Below, piece after piece: positions 14,256 through 15,020 of a stretch of 15,020 bases of DNA (the first letter of the stretch is position 1; each line of letters begins with the position of its first letter). The translations under genes were made by a program, and so were the position numbers. Location: NCBI GenBank assembly GCA_937141995.1, contig CAKZQX010000649.1:1-15020 (forward strand), in the 5' to 3' direction. The DNA is from an uncultured Chloroflexaceae bacterium (GTDB lineage: Bacteria; Chloroflexota; Chloroflexia; Chloroflexales; Chloroflexaceae). Below the pieces are notes generated by a model. That model did no database searches and was not told the DNA's origin. It worked only from the letters and a program-made list of their open reading frames with translations.

Positions 14256-14270
14256 CCCTGTCACCTGTCA
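14256..14270. repeat. Left part of a (TCACCTG)n heptamer array
   Basis: About two units of TCACCTG lie directly before E10; the array resumes after it at 14464. E10 appears to have inserted into the array. Confidence 0.6.
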
Positions 14271-14463
14271 CGAGTTACGCGGTGGGTACACAAACTGAAC
14301 ATGTGCCCAGGTGAAAGCCCGATTCGCCTGCGGCAGCATGGTACATGTTGATCTTTTTTCACAAAACATTTGCACATAGTGCAAATGTTTTGTGAAAAAG
14401 ACAGGTTCTTCCGCCTCCGGCAGGGCGGAAGAACCTGTCGGGTCAACAACCGCGTAACTCGTG
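14271..14463. repeat. Palindromic interspersed element E10 (inverted orientation, flipped module A)
   Basis: A full 193-bp copy with ends CGAGTTACGCGGT and ACCGCGTAACTCGTG. Module B is on the left as its complement, and module A on the right. The central hairpin has a perfect 21-bp stem (14355-14375 with 14379-14399), loop ATA, inner arm CATTTGCAC. Module A sits in a second perfect 15-bp hairpin (14401-14415 with 14424-14438), and its loop TCCGGCAG is reversed compared with the orientation expected from E2. Flanking heptamers (TCACCTG) make it impossible to tell a target duplication from the array. It lies between the divergent kinase and membrane-protein genes. Confidence 0.9.
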
Positions 14464-14491
14464 TCACCTGTCACCTGTCACCTGTCACCTA
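14464..14491. repeat. Heptamer tandem repeat (TCACCTG)4
   Basis: Four units of TCACCTG, the last reading TCACCTA, lie directly after E10 and 10 bp before a TATAAT box. The unit contains TGTCAC-like hexamers every 7 bp, at about the -35 position. Confidence 0.85.
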
Positions 14492-14500
14492 TCCTTACGT

Positions 14501-14506
14501 TATAAT
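14501..14506 (+). promoter_or_regulatory. -10 box (TATAAT) of the last gene
   Basis: A consensus TATAAT lies only 10 bp before the ATG at 14517. If used, transcription would start about 3-5 bases before the start codon, giving a nearly leaderless mRNA, which fits the absence of a ribosome-binding site. The -35 would fall in the heptamer repeat. Confidence 0.45.
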
Positions 14507-14516
14507 ATCTGGCGCT

Positions 14517-15020
14517 ATGCGAACACACGAGCAACATATACGAATACCGACAGACCAACCTGTTGGATGGGCGATACAGCGACTACGCGCGGAAGGGCAG
14601 GCATGGGCGGCGGCGTTGCGTGTCCCGACGTTGCACCTGCTGCTGGGCCTGCTGTTCCTGGCGCTGCTGCTGGTGCCCCAACTGCCCTTCAGCTATACAA
14701 TTAATGTCGGAAAAGAAGAGGGCTACCAGAGCGACCTGCCCCATCTGCAGGGATTTAACACCGCCGAGAGCGATGTCCACGGCTCTTTCCGCTGGACCCG
14801 GGACGGTGCAACAATCACGCTGCCCGGCCTGGGACGACGCCCCATGCTGGTGCAACTGCACTTCTTCCCCATCAACACGGAGATGGTCGCCAATGGCCCG
14901 CAGCAGACCGCGGTCTGGAGCAACGGCGTACATCTGGCGGATCTACCCGTGCGCCCGGAGGGAGCGGATTACCGACTGCTGGTACCGGCGCAGGTGCTAT
15001 CCGACGGAACGCTGCACCTG
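14517..15020 (+). CDS. Membrane protein, N-terminal part (runs off the window)
   Basis: An open frame of 168 codons without a stop to the window edge. Residues 42-57 are a hydrophobic helix (LHLLLGLLFLALLLVPQL), followed by an outward-facing stretch, PFSYTINVGKEEGYQSDLPH, then FNTAESDVHGSFRWTRDGAT and ITLPGLGRRPMLVQLHF. This order (membrane helix, then a beta-rich domain with FRWTRDGATITLPG) is common at the start of large polytopic membrane proteins or glycosyltransferase-like proteins in Chloroflexota; that link is from memory and unchecked. No Shine-Dalgarno is seen; a TATAAT box lies 10 bp upstream. Confidence 0.8.
   Translation, partial: MRTHEQHIRIPTDQPVGWAIQRLRAEGQAWAAALRVPTLHLLLGLLFLALLLVPQLPFSYTINVGKEEGYQSDLPHLQGFNTAESDVHGSFRWTRDGATITLPGLGRRPMLVQLHFFPINTEMVANGPQQTAVWSNGVHLADLPVRPEGADYRLLVPAQVLSDGTLHL

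Noticed and set aside
580..14463. The repeats as a CRISPR array
   Set aside because: The copies are dispersed between genes and are 54-246 bp long; there is no regular repeat-spacer pattern and no cas gene.
14261..14473. TCACCTGTCA on both sides of E10 as a target-site duplication
   Set aside because: The sequence is part of a heptamer array on both sides, so the match is expected without any duplication.

Overview
The window looks like a stretch of a Chloroflexota chromosome, probably a filamentous Chloroflexia. I infer this from the gene types, not from a database match. They are an ABC ATPase fused to a cyclic-nucleotide domain, a zinc-ribbon Ser/Thr kinase with a Pro/Ala-rich linker and one membrane helix, and the start of a membrane protein of a kind common in that phylum. 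The genes are mostly housekeeping or signalling and sit in small units on both strands. The gaps between them are long and full of repeats.

Layout, left to right. Positions 1-88 are a heptamer tandem repeat running into an MTH1-like NUDIX hydrolase (+). Two minus-strand genes follow: a HlyD/MacA-type membrane-fusion protein and, upstream of it, a LolD/MacB-type ATPase fused to a cNMP-binding domain. They suggest an efflux or lipoprotein-type exporter, but no permease is present. Next come a truncated IS5-type transposase, serS (+), a small Cys-rich protein (+), a small zinc-motif protein (-), a TPR protein (+), a 72-aa orphan (+), a YitT/DUF2179 membrane protein (-), and a kinase-HD phosphohydrolase pair (-). 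The 5' part of a membrane protein (+) runs off the right edge.

The most interesting feature is a family of ten interspersed palindromic elements, called E1-E10 here. They occupy nearly every long gap. Full copies are about 170-245 bp. Each has inverted ends (CAGGnGTTACGCGGT and its complement), short GC-rich modules inside, and usually a central hairpin of 21-26 bp with a 3-nt loop. The stem sequence differs between copies but pairing is kept, so the copies co-vary. Several copies are flanked by short direct repeats of 7-8 bp, which suggests MITE-like insertion. The inner stem is flanked by A and T runs, so many copies could act as terminators in both directions. Deletion derivatives (E4, E5, E8), a truncated copy (E9), inverted copies (E2, E10) and one possible relic (about 9866-9967) show a family that is both spreading and decaying. 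No gene in the window is an obvious mobiliser for it.

Other points of note are a perfect CRP-type palindrome upstream of the Cys-rich gene, 11-bp phased repeats upstream of the ABC gene, a terminator-like hairpin in the yitT leader, and a kinase whose HRD motif reads DRD.
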